A stretch of 30,158 nt of DNA from Chloroflexota bacterium (GCA_021806765.1 JAJZQR010000026.1:1-30158), one strand, 5' to 3'. Numbered from the stretch's first letter, positions 6,960 through 15,432 are shown. Notes: a model not told the origin generated them from the sequence alone. Numbers and translations: made by a program.

Positions 6960-7958
6960 CTACTTCTTGTTCAACCAGGTCATCATGGAGCGCAGCTCCT
7001 TGCCGACCACCTCGATGGGATGCTGGGTCTCCCGGCGTCGCATGGCCAGGAAGTTGGCCCGACCGCCGGCGTTGTTCTCCTGGATCCACATGCTGGCCCA
7101 GGTGCCGTCCTGGATGTCCTTCAGGATCTTCCGCATGGACTCTTTGACGTGCTCGTCGATCACCTTCGGGCCCGCCGTGTAGTCGCCCATCTCCGCCGTA
7201 TCGCTGACCGAGTAGCGCATCAGGCTGAAGCCCCCACGGTAGATCAGGTCCACGATCAGCTTCATCTCGTGCAGGACCTCGAAGTAGGCCGACTCCGGAG
7301 CGTAGCCGGCCTCAGTCAGGGTCTCGAAGCCCGCCTTGATCAGGGCCGTGACGCCACCGCACAGCACCGCCTGCTCGCCAAATAGGTCGGTCTCCGTCTC
7401 CTCCCGGAAGGTGGTCTCCAGCACACCGGCCCGAGTCGAGCCGATACCCTTGGCATAGGCCAGGGCGTTTCGATGGGCGTTGCCGCTGGCATCCTGATGC
7501 ACGGCGATCAGAGCAGGAACCCCAGCGCCCTGGGTGTACACCTCACGCATCATGTGGCCGGGGGCCTTGGGGGCGATCATGCTGACGTCCACGAAGTCCG
7601 GCGGAATGACCTGGTTGAAGTGAATGTTGAAGCCGTGGGCAAACATCAGGGTGTTGCCTGGCTTAAGGTGGGAACGGATGGACTCCTGGTACAGCTTGGC
7701 CTGGGTCTGGTCGGGCACCACGACCATGATGGTGTCGGCGGCCTCGGCGGCATCGTCGACGGTCATCACCTTGAGGCCGGCCGCCTCGGCCTTGGCCCAG
7801 GAGGGGCTGCCCTGGTACAGGCCCACCACCACGTTGCACCCGCTCTCCTTGAGGTTCAGCGCGTGCGCGTGGCCCTGGCTGCCGTAGCCCATCACCGCGA
7901 TGGTCTTGCCCGTCAGAAGGCCCAAGTCCGCATCGGAGTCGTAGTAGATTCTCGGCAT
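6960..7958 (-). CDS. ilvC: Ketol-acid reductoisomerase, class I
   Basis: The 332-residue enzyme converts acetolactate and acetohydroxybutyrate to the dihydroxy acids using Mg2+ and a reduced nicotinamide. The Rossmann motif [17 protein letters not shown] lies at 24-40. The metal-binding helices are present ([14 protein letters not shown] with the D and E ligands around 190-195, and [22 protein letters not shown] around 225-245). Length is that of class I (short) KARI. The cofactor-selecting loop after strand 2 reads [10 protein letters not shown], where many NADPH enzymes have an Arg or Lys after GL, so cofactor preference is open. Its ATG at 7958 lies 145 bases after the ilvN stop. Confidence 0.97.
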   Translation of the reverse strand: MPRIYYDSDADLGLLTGKTIAVMGYGSQGHAHALNLKESGCNVVVGLYQGSPSWAKAEAAGLKVMTVDDAAEAADTIMVVVPDQTQAKLYQESIRSHLKPGNTLMFAHGFNIHFNQVIPPDFVDVSMIAPKAPGHMMREVYTQGAGVPALIAVHQDASGNAHRNALAYAKGIGSTRAGVLETTFREETETDLFGEQAVLCGGVTALIKAGFETLTEAGYAPESAYFEVLHEMKLIVDLIYRGGFSLMRYSVSDTAEMGDYTAGPKVIDEHVKESMRKILKDIQDGTWASMWIQENNAGGRANFLAMRRRETQHPIEVVGKELRSMMTWLNKK

Positions 7959-7998
7959 TCCCTTTTGTTCTCCTCCTCACAAAATGGAAAGACACAGT

Positions 7999-8100
7999 GT
8001 GGATTTGGGGACACCCCAAACCCCGCCAGGCGCTGCGCCCTGGACCCGCCCTCTGGGGACATCCCAGACCCCAGGACTCAGCACTCAGCACCCAGCACTT
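7999..8100. repeat. Word-repeat spacer with a hairpin between ilvN and ilvC
   Basis: TTTGGGG-ACA-CCCCAAA forms a 7-bp hairpin near 8005-8021. Further on, 8072-8098 is a run of seven-base words (ACTCAGC, ACTCAGC, ACCCAGC). It belongs to the same class as the spacers at 13077, 15337 and 18585. Confidence 0.5.
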
Positions 8101-8103
8101 TGG

Positions 8104-8640
8104 TTAGTTCGGCGAGATACCGTTGCCGTTGGCCACGGGAGCGCCGGTCGTTTCCCGGGTAGCACCGGCCCCACGCACCATGGACACCTTCCCCGTCCGG
8201 ACCATCTCCTTGATACCGTAGCCCCGCAGCATCGCCACCAGGCCGTCGATCTTGTCCTCCTGGCCGGTGGCCTCGACGATCAGGGCATTGGGACTCACGT
8301 CGATCACCTTGGCCCGGAAGACGTCCACGATCTGCATGATCTCCGACCGAGTGGTGGGCTTGGCCGTCACCTTGATCAGCGCCAGCTCTCGGTCCACCGT
8401 CGGGTCCTCGGTCACGTCGCTGACCTTCCGGATGTTGATCAGCTTGTAAAGCTGTTTGGTGACCTGCTCCACCACCGGATCGGAGCCGTCCACCACCAGG
8501 GTCATACGGGAGATGTCCGGGATCTCCGTGTGGCCGACGCTGATGCTCTCGATATTGAAATTGCGCCGGCGAAACAGGCTGACGACCCGGGTCAGAACGC
8601 CCGGCCGGTCCTCCATCAAAGCCACCAAGGTGTGCTTCAT
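8104..8640 (-). CDS. ilvN: Acetolactate synthase small (regulatory) subunit
   Basis: The 178-residue regulatory subunit binds IlvB and confers feedback inhibition by branched-chain amino acids. The N-terminal ACT domain (about 2-75) begins MKHTLVALMEDRPGVLTRV and includes RRNFNIESISVG. The second domain (about 80-160) contains LALIKVTA and the ACT-like C-terminal fold with IVEATGQEDKIDG. The ATG at 8640 overlaps the ilvB stop as ATGA, so the two subunits are coupled. The last 20 residues are a low-complexity tail. Confidence 0.96.
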   Translation of the reverse strand: MKHTLVALMEDRPGVLTRVVSLFRRRNFNIESISVGHTEIPDISRMTLVVDGSDPVVEQVTKQLYKLINIRKVSDVTEDPTVDRELALIKVTAKPTTRSEIMQIVDVFRAKVIDVSPNALIVEATGQEDKIDGLVAMLRGYGIKEMVRTGKVSMVRGAGATRETTGAPVANGNGISPN

Positions 8641-10301
8641 CCCACCAACACCTCCCCCAACGATCGTCCGGGCTTCACCATGGGATAGACGTTCTCCGCT
8701 GTCTCCACCTGGAAATCGATCAAGACCGGCCCCTTGATCTCCCTGGCCCGCTCGATGACCGAACGAACCTCCCCCGGCCTGGTAGCCCGAAGACCCGGGA
8801 TGCCATACGCCTCGACCAGCTTCACCCAGTCGGGGCCGGAGAGGGGCGTGGCCACGAAGTTCTTCTCGTAGAAGAGATCCTGGATCTGCCGGACCATCCC
8901 CAGGCAGAAGTTGTTGATCAGGGCGATCTTGATGTCCACCCCCTCCTGGACGGCGGTAGCCAGCTCCTGCATGTTCATCTGCATGCTGCCATCCCCGACG
9001 ATCACCCACACCTCCTTCTCGGGTCGGGCCATCTTCACCCCGATGGCAGCCGGCAGGGAGAAGCCCATGGTGCCCATACCGCCGGAGGTGATGAAGGTCC
9101 GGGGCTCGTCGTACCAATACAGCTGGGCCGCCCACATCTGGTGCTGCCCCACGTCGGATACGATGATCGCCTTGCCCTGGGTCACGTCGTAGAGGGTCTT
9201 GATGGGGAGTTGAGGCAGCAGCTTATCGGACTCCCGCACCTCGGTAGCCGGATGCCTCTGTCTCCAGGCCGCGATCTGCTCGACCCACTCCTGATGGCTG
9301 GCCGGCTCCACCTCCTGGTTGAGCCGCTCCAGCACCAGCTTGACGTCGCCCACTATCGGCACCGTGACCCGCACGTTCTTGCCGATCTCCGCCGGGTCGA
9401 TGTCGATGTGGATCACCCTGGCGTTGGGAGCGAACTCCTCTATCTTGCCCGTGACCCGGTCGTCGAACCTCATCCCGATGGCCACGATCAGGTCGCAATC
9501 GTGGACGGCGTAGTTGGCGTAGGCCATCCCGTGGAGCCCCAGCAGACCGAAGGAGAGGGGATGGGACTCAGGGAAGCCGCCGATACCCAGCAAGGTGGTG
9601 ATCACCGGAATACCGGTGGTCTCCGCCAGCGTCAGCAACTCCTTCTCGGCATGGGAGATCAACACCCCCTGCCCGGCGATGATCACCGGCATCTGGGCCT
9701 CTTTGATCAGGACTGCCGCCTTCTTGATCTGGGCCATGTTCCCCTGCCTGGTGGGGTTGTAGCCCGGCAGATGCACGCTCTTGGGATAGACGAAGTTCGT
9801 CTCCGCCAGCAGTACGTCCTTGGGCACGTCCACCAGCACCGGGCCGGGCCGACCCGTGCGGGCCAGGTAGAAGGCCTCCTTCATGACGGCAGGCAGATCC
9901 TCCACCCGCTCCACAAGGTAATTGTGCTTCGTGATGGGCAGGGTGATGCCGGTGATGTCGCACTCCTGGAAGACATCCTTCCCGATCTGGGAGGTGGGGA
10001 CGTTGGCGGTGATGGCCACCATCGGGGTGGAGTCCAGGTAGGCAGCGGCGATCCCGGGCACCAGGTTGATGGCGCCGGGGCCGGAGGTGGCGCAGCAGAC
10101 CCCCACATCCTCGGACGCCCGGCCGTAACCGTCGGCCATATGGCCCGCCCCCTGCTCGTGGCGTACCAGTACGTGGTGGATGGGGAACTCGGGTAGTACA
10201 TCGTAGAAGGGCGTGATGGCCCCGCCGGGCATGCCGAAGATTACCTTCACCCCTTCTTCGACAAGACTTTGGGCGATGATCCTGGCTCCGTTGAGCTTCA
10301 T
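8637..10301 (-). CDS. ilvB: Acetolactate synthase large subunit
   Basis: The 554-residue thiamine-diphosphate enzyme makes acetolactate or acetohydroxybutyrate, the first common step of the pathway. E49 in RHEQGAGHMADGY is the ThDP-activating glutamate. The ThDP/Mg motif runs from GDG (436-438) to NN (463-464), followed by the LGMVRQ signature. The central FAD/DHS domain includes GMRFDDRVTGK (276-286). The ATG at 10301 was chosen because homologues start here with MKLNGARI and a purine-rich stretch precedes it. An extended reading to 10442 would translate the T-box leader. First gene of the operon, behind the tandem T-box. Confidence 0.97.
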   Translation of the reverse strand: MKLNGARIIAQSLVEEGVKVIFGMPGGAITPFYDVLPEFPIHHVLVRHEQGAGHMADGYGRASEDVGVCCATSGPGAINLVPGIAAAYLDSTPMVAITANVPTSQIGKDVFQECDITGITLPITKHNYLVERVEDLPAVMKEAFYLARTGRPGPVLVDVPKDVLLAETNFVYPKSVHLPGYNPTRQGNMAQIKKAAVLIKEAQMPVIIAGQGVLISHAEKELLTLAETTGIPVITTLLGIGGFPESHPLSFGLLGLHGMAYANYAVHDCDLIVAIGMRFDDRVTGKIEEFAPNARVIHIDIDPAEIGKNVRVTVPIVGDVKLVLERLNQEVEPASHQEWVEQIAAWRQRHPATEVRESDKLLPQLPIKTLYDVTQGKAIIVSDVGQHQMWAAQLYWYDEPRTFITSGGMGTMGFSLPAAIGVKMARPEKEVWVIVGDGSMQMNMQELATAVQEGVDIKIALINNFCLGMVRQIQDLFYEKNFVATPLSGPDWVKLVEAYGIPGLRATRPGEVRSVIERAREIKGPVLIDFQVETAENVYPMVKPGRSLGEVLVG

Positions 10302-10349
10302 GGCTGACAGATACCCCCTTCCATTCCAACGCACCGGTTTCGGAGATAC

Positions 10350-10440
10350 AAAAAATCCCGCCCCAACAAGGGACGGGACAAACCCCGCGGTACCACCCCA
10401 GTTGATGCAGACCGGCCCACTCAGACTATGGGTGGATAAC
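10350..10440 (-). promoter_or_regulatory. Second T-box antiterminator/terminator module (no Stem I)
   Basis: On the minus strand this module contains a short stem (CCCAT...GTGGG), then GGTCTGCATCAACT, a T-box core GGTGGTACCGCGG, and a strong terminator. The terminator is an 8-bp GC hairpin, CCCGTCCC/GGGGCGGG with loop TTGTT, followed by six T, ending near 10350. The upstream 14-base word and the T-box core repeat those of the first module, so this looks like a duplication of the 3' half of a T-box. The UGGU bulge suits a tRNA with discriminator A73. Confidence 0.85.
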
Positions 10441-10730
10441 AAAAAATCCCGTCCTCTGAGGGACGAGACTTTCAGGGGTCTCGCGGTACCACCCTAGTTG
10501 ATGCAGACCTGGCGGCGCATCCACTCTACGGAGTATAACAGCTCCGTGCCCTGACGCAGGACTACTGGCGCGCGGTCTACCTTGTCCGCACCGTTCGCCC
10601 TGGCTGCTCCGGGGCGAGTTCGAGAGGCACCTCTACACCGGGTTTCCACCTACCCCCAGCTCTCTGGGCTTCAGTGCGCCTCTACTACTCCCCATCAACG
10701 CTTCATGTATTCGATTGTGAGTTGAAGGGC
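10441..10730 (-). promoter_or_regulatory. T-box riboswitch leader, probable leucine specifier
   Basis: The minus-strand RNA shows all expected parts. Stem I begins GATGGGGAGTAGTAGAGGCGC and contains the AGAGAGCTGGGGGTAGGTGG distal region. The specifier side reads GAA-CUC-G (CUC at 10618-10616), a leucine codon, and the flanking GGGG/CCCC and AGGCGC/GUGCCU pairings fit a specifier loop. Stem III follows (ACGGAG-8-CTCCGT), then AGGGTGGTACCGCG (10495-10482) and a terminator (CTCGTCC/GGACGGG plus TTTTTT at 10446-10441). T-boxes read uncharged tRNA, so leucine starvation should allow readthrough into ilvB-leuD. The specifier call is by eye. Confidence 0.92.
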
Positions 10731-10760
10731 ACTCTACCACAGAGCGATTCACCCTGTCAA
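10731..10760 (-). promoter_or_regulatory. Promoter of the ilv-leu operon
   Basis: On the minus strand, TTGACA (10760-10755) and TAGAGT (10736-10731) are 18 bases apart. The transcript would begin just before the T-box Stem I. Confidence 0.75.
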
Positions 10761-10919
10761 CGTTTTTTCCAGAAGCTCATCGCGGAGGGGTGTGAAACCG
10801 CCATCAGCTTCCAGGTCCCGCAGGGTTCCGGTTGCCGAAGCGACAGGGTGGACGCTTTGCCCCTACACCGGACCGCCTCCAACCCTTAATTAATAGTGAT
10901 GTCGAGGCGCATCAAAACC

Positions 10920-10948
10920 TTGACAGCTGTTGTTTTAGACATTATGCT
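10920..10948 (+). promoter_or_regulatory. Promoter of the iclR-type regulator
   Basis: TTGACA (10920-10925) and TATGCT (10943-10948) have an ideal 17-base spacer. The surrounding 10880-10980 stretch is unusually AT-rich for this window. IclR proteins usually autoregulate, but I see no clear long palindrome here. Confidence 0.75.
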
Positions 10949-10982
10949 CATTCTGTAAGATGTTGTTCCATCAGGTGGTAAG

Positions 10983-11762
10983 ATGGCCGTCCGCGAGCCG
11001 ACCCGCCGATCCTCCGGTTCCGTCCGATCGGTAGAGCGCACCCTCGACCTGCTGGTGGCGCTCGAGAGAGTCGACGGCCCCGTAGGACTCAGTGAGCTAG
11101 CGCGCTCCGTGGATATCCCCAAGGCCACAGTCCAACGCCTCCTGGGGGTCCTGGAGCGGCGTGGCTTCGTCCAGAAAGAGCGGAGGTGCTATCAGCTGGG
11201 GGTGGGGATCGTCCCGCTGGCAGGGGCCTTCCTGGCGGGAAGCAGCCTTGCCAAGGCGGCCCTGCCGATCCTCGAAGAACTGGCCGCTCTGTCTGGAGAA
11301 ACCACCTCGCTGCAGGTGCGACAGGGGTTCGATCGGGTCGTCGTTCAGCGGGTCCACAGCCCCTATTCCCTCGGGTACACGCTCAACATCGGGCAGCGCC
11401 TTCCCCTTCACCTGGGAGCCTCAGGCAAGGTGTTGATGGTCAACATGCCCGAGGAGGAACTTCGACGGTTCCTGGAACCGCTCGGCGAATTCCGTCTGGC
11501 AGGGGGCGAGACCATGACCAGGGAGGAGCTTCTGGAAAGGCTGCAGCAGGTCCAACTCCAGGGGTTCGCCCTCAGCCTGGGGGAGAGGGAGACGGGAGTC
11601 GTCTCGCTGGCAGCGCCGGTAGTGAGGCCCGGAGGGAGCACCATCGCCGCCCTGGCCATCACCGGCCCCCCCACCCGGATGGCCCAGGAGAGGGTGGAGC
11701 AGCTATCGGTAGAGGTTCGGCGGGCTGCCCAGGAGGTGGCCCGGCGATACAGCCGCATGTAG
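10983..11762 (+). CDS. IclR-family transcriptional regulator
   Basis: The 259-residue regulator has an N-terminal winged helix-turn-helix (about 14-75: RSVERTLDLLVALERVDGPVGLSELA, then IPKATVQRLLGVLERRGFV). Its C-terminal IclR effector-binding domain (about 90-255) contains TSLQVRQGFDRVVVQRV and LGASGKVLMVNMPEE. IclR regulators usually control adjacent catabolic genes in response to a pathway metabolite. It starts at ATG 10983, just after a near-consensus promoter. A CoA-transferase gene follows 56 bases after its stop on the same strand, so the regulator probably controls, and may be co-transcribed with, the CoA-transferase, lyase and transporter genes. The effector cannot be read from the sequence. 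Confidence 0.93.
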   Translation: MAVREPTRRSSGSVRSVERTLDLLVALERVDGPVGLSELARSVDIPKATVQRLLGVLERRGFVQKERRCYQLGVGIVPLAGAFLAGSSLAKAALPILEELAALSGETTSLQVRQGFDRVVVQRVHSPYSLGYTLNIGQRLPLHLGASGKVLMVNMPEEELRRFLEPLGEFRLAGGETMTREELLERLQQVQLQGFALSLGERETGVVSLAAPVVRPGGSTIAALAITGPPTRMAQERVEQLSVEVRRAAQEVARRYSRM

Positions 11763-11818
11763 GGAGATAACAGCGAGCCAGCCGCGGGAAAGCGGCAAGC
11801 CGACAGGAGGAGCTGTTG

Positions 11819-13051
11819 ATGGAAGGAGTGGGACTGACCAGGGGTAAGCCTTTCCAGGGACCGCTGGTCGGGGTCAGGGTCGTCGATCTGGCGACGATGT
11901 TCGCCGGTCCTTTCGCCGCCAGCCTGCTGGCCGACTTCGGCGCCGACGTCATCCACGTAGAATTGCCCAAGGTGGGAGATGCCAATCGCGGGATGCCGCC
12001 GGTCGTCGATGGAATCCCCGGCACCTGGACCATTCTGGCCAGGAACAAGCGATCCCTCAGCCTGGACGTCCGGAAAGACCAGGGCAGAGAGATCCTGAAA
12101 AGGCTGGTAGCGACGGCGGATGTCGTCGTCGAAAACTTCCGCCCTGGCACCCTGGAGAATTGGGGGCTGGGCTACGACGTGCTGAGGCAGATCAACCCAA
12201 GGATCATCCTCGTACGCATCTCCGGATACGGCCAGACCGGCCCCTACGCCGAGAAGGCCGGCTTCGGGACACCCGCCGCCGCCTTCAGCGGCATCACCTA
12301 CCTCCAGGGCTACCCCGATCGTCCCCCCGTCAATCCGCCCCTCGCCCTGATCGACTACGTCACCGGCACCTACGGCGCCCTGGCCGCGGTCATGGCGCTG
12401 TACCACCTCAAAGCCCACGAGGGAGCCGAAGGCCAGGTAGCGGACATAGCCCTCTTCGAGTCGGCCTTCCGGATGCTGGAGCCGGTGGTAGCGGAGTACG
12501 GCCTCACCGGCAAGATCAAGGAGAGGGGAGGGCATGTCGGACAGGGTGCTGCACCCAGCGGGACCTTTCGAACAAAGGATGGCAAGTGGGTGGTGATGGT
12601 CACTAGCACCCAGCGCACCTTCGTTCGCCTCGCCGAGGTGATGGGCCACATGGATCTGCTCGAGAACCCTCGCTTCGACACCAACCCGCACCGATCGGAA
12701 CACCGGCAGGAAATCTACGACATCGTCCAGGAATGGTTCTCCCGGCACGACTGCAACGAGGCATTCAAGACCCTGGACGACAACGGCATCCCCTGCTGCC
12801 CCATATACAGCATCGCCGACATCTTCCAGGACCCCCACTATAGGGCACGAGAGGACCTGATCGAGGTGGATCATCCGGTCCTGGGAAAGGTGACCATGCC
12901 AGGCCTGGTCCCCAAGTTCTCGGCTACACCGGGCGCCGTGCGCTTCCCGGGTCCTTCCACCATAGGCGAGCACAACCGGGAGATCCTGGTCGAAGAGCTG
13001 GGTTTCACCCAGGAAGAGATGGAAGCCCTCGCAGCCGAGGGGGTCATTTAG
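11819..13051 (+). CDS. Family III CoA-transferase (CaiB/BaiF)
   Basis: The 410-residue enzyme would transfer CoA from a donor thioester to a carboxylic acid. The N-terminal part has LVGVRVVDLATMFAGPFAASLLADFGADVIHVE (16-48), the hallmark entry of the family. The catalytic aspartate is D179 in LALIDYVTGTYGA. ENFRPGTLENWGLGYD (105-120) is the usual CoA-contacting segment. The length is typical. The ATG at 11819 was preferred over TTG 11816 because GGAGGAGC lies at 11806-11813. With the HMG-CoA-lyase-like gene and TctCBA downstream, the substrate is likely a dicarboxylate or 3-hydroxy-3-methyl diacid. Family members of this kind (for example human SUGCT) act on glutarate and 3-hydroxy-3-methylglutarate. 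The exact substrate is inference. Confidence 0.92.
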   Translation: MEGVGLTRGKPFQGPLVGVRVVDLATMFAGPFAASLLADFGADVIHVELPKVGDANRGMPPVVDGIPGTWTILARNKRSLSLDVRKDQGREILKRLVATADVVVENFRPGTLENWGLGYDVLRQINPRIILVRISGYGQTGPYAEKAGFGTPAAAFSGITYLQGYPDRPPVNPPLALIDYVTGTYGALAAVMALYHLKAHEGAEGQVADIALFESAFRMLEPVVAEYGLTGKIKERGGHVGQGAAPSGTFRTKDGKWVVMVTSTQRTFVRLAEVMGHMDLLENPRFDTNPHRSEHRQEIYDIVQEWFSRHDCNEAFKTLDDNGIPCCPIYSIADIFQDPHYRAREDLIEVDHPVLGKVTMPGLVPKFSATPGAVRFPGPSTIGEHNREILVEELGFTQEEMEALAAEGVI

Positions 13052-13076
13052 GAGACAGGGCTGAATGTCCAGTTCT

Positions 13077-13119
13077 GAGTTCTGGGTTCTGGGTTCTGAG
13101 TGAAGAGAACCCAGAACTC
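13077..13119. repeat. Intergenic hairpin made of GTTCTGG words
   Basis: GAGTTCTGGGTTCT (13077-13090) is perfectly complementary to 13106-13119. The whole spacer 13068-13135 is made of repeats of TTCTGGG/GAACCCA and their complements. It sits between the CoA-transferase and lyase genes. Confidence 0.75.
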
Positions 13120-13147
13120 AGAACCCAGAACCCGTATAGGAGGAGCA

Positions 13148-14086
13148 ATGCAGCTACCAACCAGCGTGAAGATCGTCGAGGTGGGACCGCGGGACGGGTT
13201 TCAGGCGGAGCGGCAGTGGATACCCACCGAGCAGAAGATCGAGATCGTCAACGCCCTGTCCAGAAGCGGACTGAAGGACATCCAGGTCACCTCCTTCGTG
13301 CATCCGAAGGCAGTTCCGCAACTGGCCGACGCGGAGGAGGTGACGGCGAGGATCGAGAAGGTACCGACCGTCGAGTACCGGGTCCTGGTGCCCAACATGA
13401 AGGGACTCCAGCGAGCGCTGGCCTTCAAGCCGAAGCGGGCGAACTTTATGATGTCCGTCACCGAGTCCCACAACCGGTCCAACGCCAACTGTTCCATCGA
13501 CGAATCGTTGCGAGGGTTCGAGCCGATGGCCGCTCTGGCCATGGAGAACGGGATAGCTCCTGTGGGCGGAATGGCCTGCACCTTCGGCTGCCCCTTCGAG
13601 GGGGAGGTTCCCATCCAGCAGATCGAGCGGATAGCCCGCCGATACCTGGAGATGGGCATCACGGAGATGGGACTATCCGACACCATCGGGGTAGCCAACC
13701 CCCGCCAGGTCTACAACGTTGCCGCCCACATGCTGGACAAGTTCCCCCAGGTCCAGTGGAACCTCCACCTGCACAACACGAGGGACATGGCACTGGCCAA
13801 CATCGTCGCCGCCATGCAGGCCGGCATGACCAGCTTCGAGTCCTCCATCGGCGGCCTGGGCGGCTGCCCCTATGCGCCGGGCGCCACCGGGAACGTGGCC
13901 ACCGAGGACCTGGTAAACATGCTCACGGAGATGGGGATCGAAACGGGCGTAGACCTGGACGCCCTGATCGCCCTGGCCAGGAGGGTTCAGGAGGTGATCC
14001 CGCACAGGCTGGATAGCTGCATGGTGAGGGCCGGCAAGCGCACGGAGCTGAAGCCGGCACCCAAGGAGCAGGAGAAGGTGGGATAG
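13148..14086 (+). CDS. Hydroxymethylglutaryl-CoA lyase family protein
   Basis: The 312-residue DRE-TIM enzyme would cleave 3-hydroxy-3-methylglutaryl-CoA, or a close analogue, to acetyl-CoA plus a keto acid. The family active site is intact. D16 lies in EVGPRDGFQAE, the metal histidines H207 and H209 in LHLHNTRD, C240 in GGLGGCPYAPG and N249 in GATGN. The signature around C240 is that of HMG-CoA lyase rather than isopropylmalate synthase. The ATG at 13148 is preceded by AGGAGG. An in-frame start at 13100 would lie in the word-repeat hairpin. The gene lies between a CoA-transferase and a TctC gene, so it probably degrades an imported acid after CoA activation. Activity on a related hydroxyacyl-CoA cannot be excluded. 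Confidence 0.9.
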   Translation: MQLPTSVKIVEVGPRDGFQAERQWIPTEQKIEIVNALSRSGLKDIQVTSFVHPKAVPQLADAEEVTARIEKVPTVEYRVLVPNMKGLQRALAFKPKRANFMMSVTESHNRSNANCSIDESLRGFEPMAALAMENGIAPVGGMACTFGCPFEGEVPIQQIERIARRYLEMGITEMGLSDTIGVANPRQVYNVAAHMLDKFPQVQWNLHLHNTRDMALANIVAAMQAGMTSFESSIGGLGGCPYAPGATGNVATEDLVNMLTEMGIETGVDLDALIALARRVQEVIPHRLDSCMVRAGKRTELKPAPKEQEKVG

Positions 14087-14215
14087 CTGGCAGCTACTGA
14101 AAGGAGGTGCGGCGGAAGAGAATCACACCAGGTTGGTGAGACCCTCATCCTCGGGCAATTACACCGTATCCAACTCAATCAGCAGGGCTGAGCAAGGAGA
14201 GAAGGAGGCGTCACC

Positions 14216-15304
14216 GTGTCTAGGCGATCTAGGCTCTCGGCACTCGTCGTTGGCATCCTGGCTCTGTCACTGGTACTGGTCGCCTGCGGCGGGCAGGCGG
14301 CAGCTCCCGCGGCCAAACCCGCGGACCAGGCAGCCAAGCCGGCTGCCGCCGAACCCACCAAGGCTCCCGCGGCCGCCGCCGCCCCCGCTGCGCCAACCGC
14401 CGCCCCGAAGGTGGACTACCCGCCCAAGACCGTCACCTTCATCGCCCCCTCCAAGCCGGGCAGCGGTTTCGACACCACGGCGCGAGCCATCGCCTCGACC
14501 CTCGAGAAGGAGAAGTTGATCACCTTCGCGCTGCCGGTGCAGAACGCCAGCAGCCCGCCCGAGGGCATGGCCACCATCGTGCAGCAGTTCAAGGGCAAGG
14601 CCGACATGATCAACGTCGGCTCCATCACCACCTTCCTGAACAAGGCCAGTGGCGCATCCCCCTACGGGCACAAGGACATCACCCCCATCGCTTCGCTGCT
14701 CTCCACCTACTACGGCGTCATCGTGCGGGCGGACTCACCTTACAAGAACCTGACGGACCTGCTGAAGGACCTGAAGGAGAAGCCTGACCAGACGCCGCTG
14801 TGCGGTGGCCAGTCCGACGACCGCATCGCCTACGGTGCCCTCGCGATGGCTTACGGCGCGGATCTGAAGAAGATCAACTACGCAGCCTACTCCGGCGGGA
14901 CCGAGGCGAGCGCGGTGCTGTTGGAAGGCTCCGCCAAGGCGGAGATCACCACCATCGACGACATCATGGGGCTGATCGAGTCCAAGAAGGTGCGCGCTCT
15001 GGCGGTTAGCGGCAGCCAACGGCTGACCGGCGTGCTGGCCGATGTCCCCACCTTCAAAGAGGCCGGCGTGAACCTGGAGTGGTCGAACTTCCGGTTCATC
15101 GCGGGTGGCCCCAACATGCCCGACTACGCCGTGTCCTACTGGCAGGACATGCTGGACAAGATGATCAAGACCCAGACCTGGAAGGACAACATGGCCAAGT
15201 ACCGCTGGGTCGACAACTTCGTCGTCAAGGACCTCGGCAAGTACATGGACGACAAGGGCGTGCTGATCGAGAAGGTTGCGGGAGAGCTGGGCCTGAAGAA
15301 GTAG
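14216..15304 (+). CDS. Tripartite tricarboxylate transporter substrate-binding lipoprotein (TctC family)
   Basis: The 362-residue extracytoplasmic receptor captures an organic acid and delivers it to the TctAB membrane complex. A lipoprotein signal sequence (1-23) ends in the lipobox LVAC with C24 as the lipidated residue. A long Ala/Pro/Lys linker (about 27-65) follows, which suggests anchoring to an outer membrane-facing surface in a Gram-positive-like or monoderm envelope. The mature domain starts about residue 69 (KTVTFIAPSKPGSGFDTTARA), the classical TctC ligand-binding entry, and includes GGTEASAVLLEG and LADVPTFKEAG. The start is GTG at 14216 after GGAGG. TctB and TctA follow on the same strand. 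Typical ligands are citrate, dicarboxylates or aromatic acids. Confidence 0.93.
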   Translation: MSRRSRLSALVVGILALSLVLVACGGQAAAPAAKPADQAAKPAAAEPTKAPAAAAAPAAPTAAPKVDYPPKTVTFIAPSKPGSGFDTTARAIASTLEKEKLITFALPVQNASSPPEGMATIVQQFKGKADMINVGSITTFLNKASGASPYGHKDITPIASLLSTYYGVIVRADSPYKNLTDLLKDLKEKPDQTPLCGGQSDDRIAYGALAMAYGADLKKINYAAYSGGTEASAVLLEGSAKAEITTIDDIMGLIESKKVRALAVSGSQRLTGVLADVPTFKEAGVNLEWSNFRFIAGGPNMPDYAVSYWQDMLDKMIKTQTWKDNMAKYRWVDNFVVKDLGKYMDDKGVLIEKVAGELGLKK

Positions 15305-15336
15305 TAGGGCCAGGGGCCAGCCTGTTGGTCCTGAGT

Positions 15337-15391
15337 CCTGGGTGCTGAGTCCTGCATCGGACTTCTCGGCACTCGGGACTCAGCACCCAGG
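15337..15391. repeat. 16-bp perfect hairpin of GTCCTGA/GCTGAGT words between tctC and tctB
   Basis: CCTGGGTGCTGAGTCC (15337-15352) pairs perfectly with 15376-15391. It lies inside the transport operon and may modulate the amount of binding protein relative to the membrane subunits by protecting or terminating mRNA. Confidence 0.8.
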
Positions 15392-15432
15392 ATTTGACGC
15401 GGGCTTCCGCCCCTGATGAAAGGGGGTACGTG

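Noticed and set aside
8641..9135. Long upstream extension of IlvN
   Set aside because: It is the antisense-frame shadow of the ilvB coding sequence on the same strand. The ATGA overlap at 8640-8637 sets the start.
10302..10442. 47-residue N-terminal extension of IlvB
   Set aside because: It would translate the second T-box terminator and antiterminator. Homologous proteins begin at MKLNGARI (10301).
13100..13147. Upstream ATG for the HMG-CoA-lyase-type gene
   Set aside because: It lies in the word-repeat hairpin. The ATG at 13148 has AGGAGG and the conserved N-terminus.
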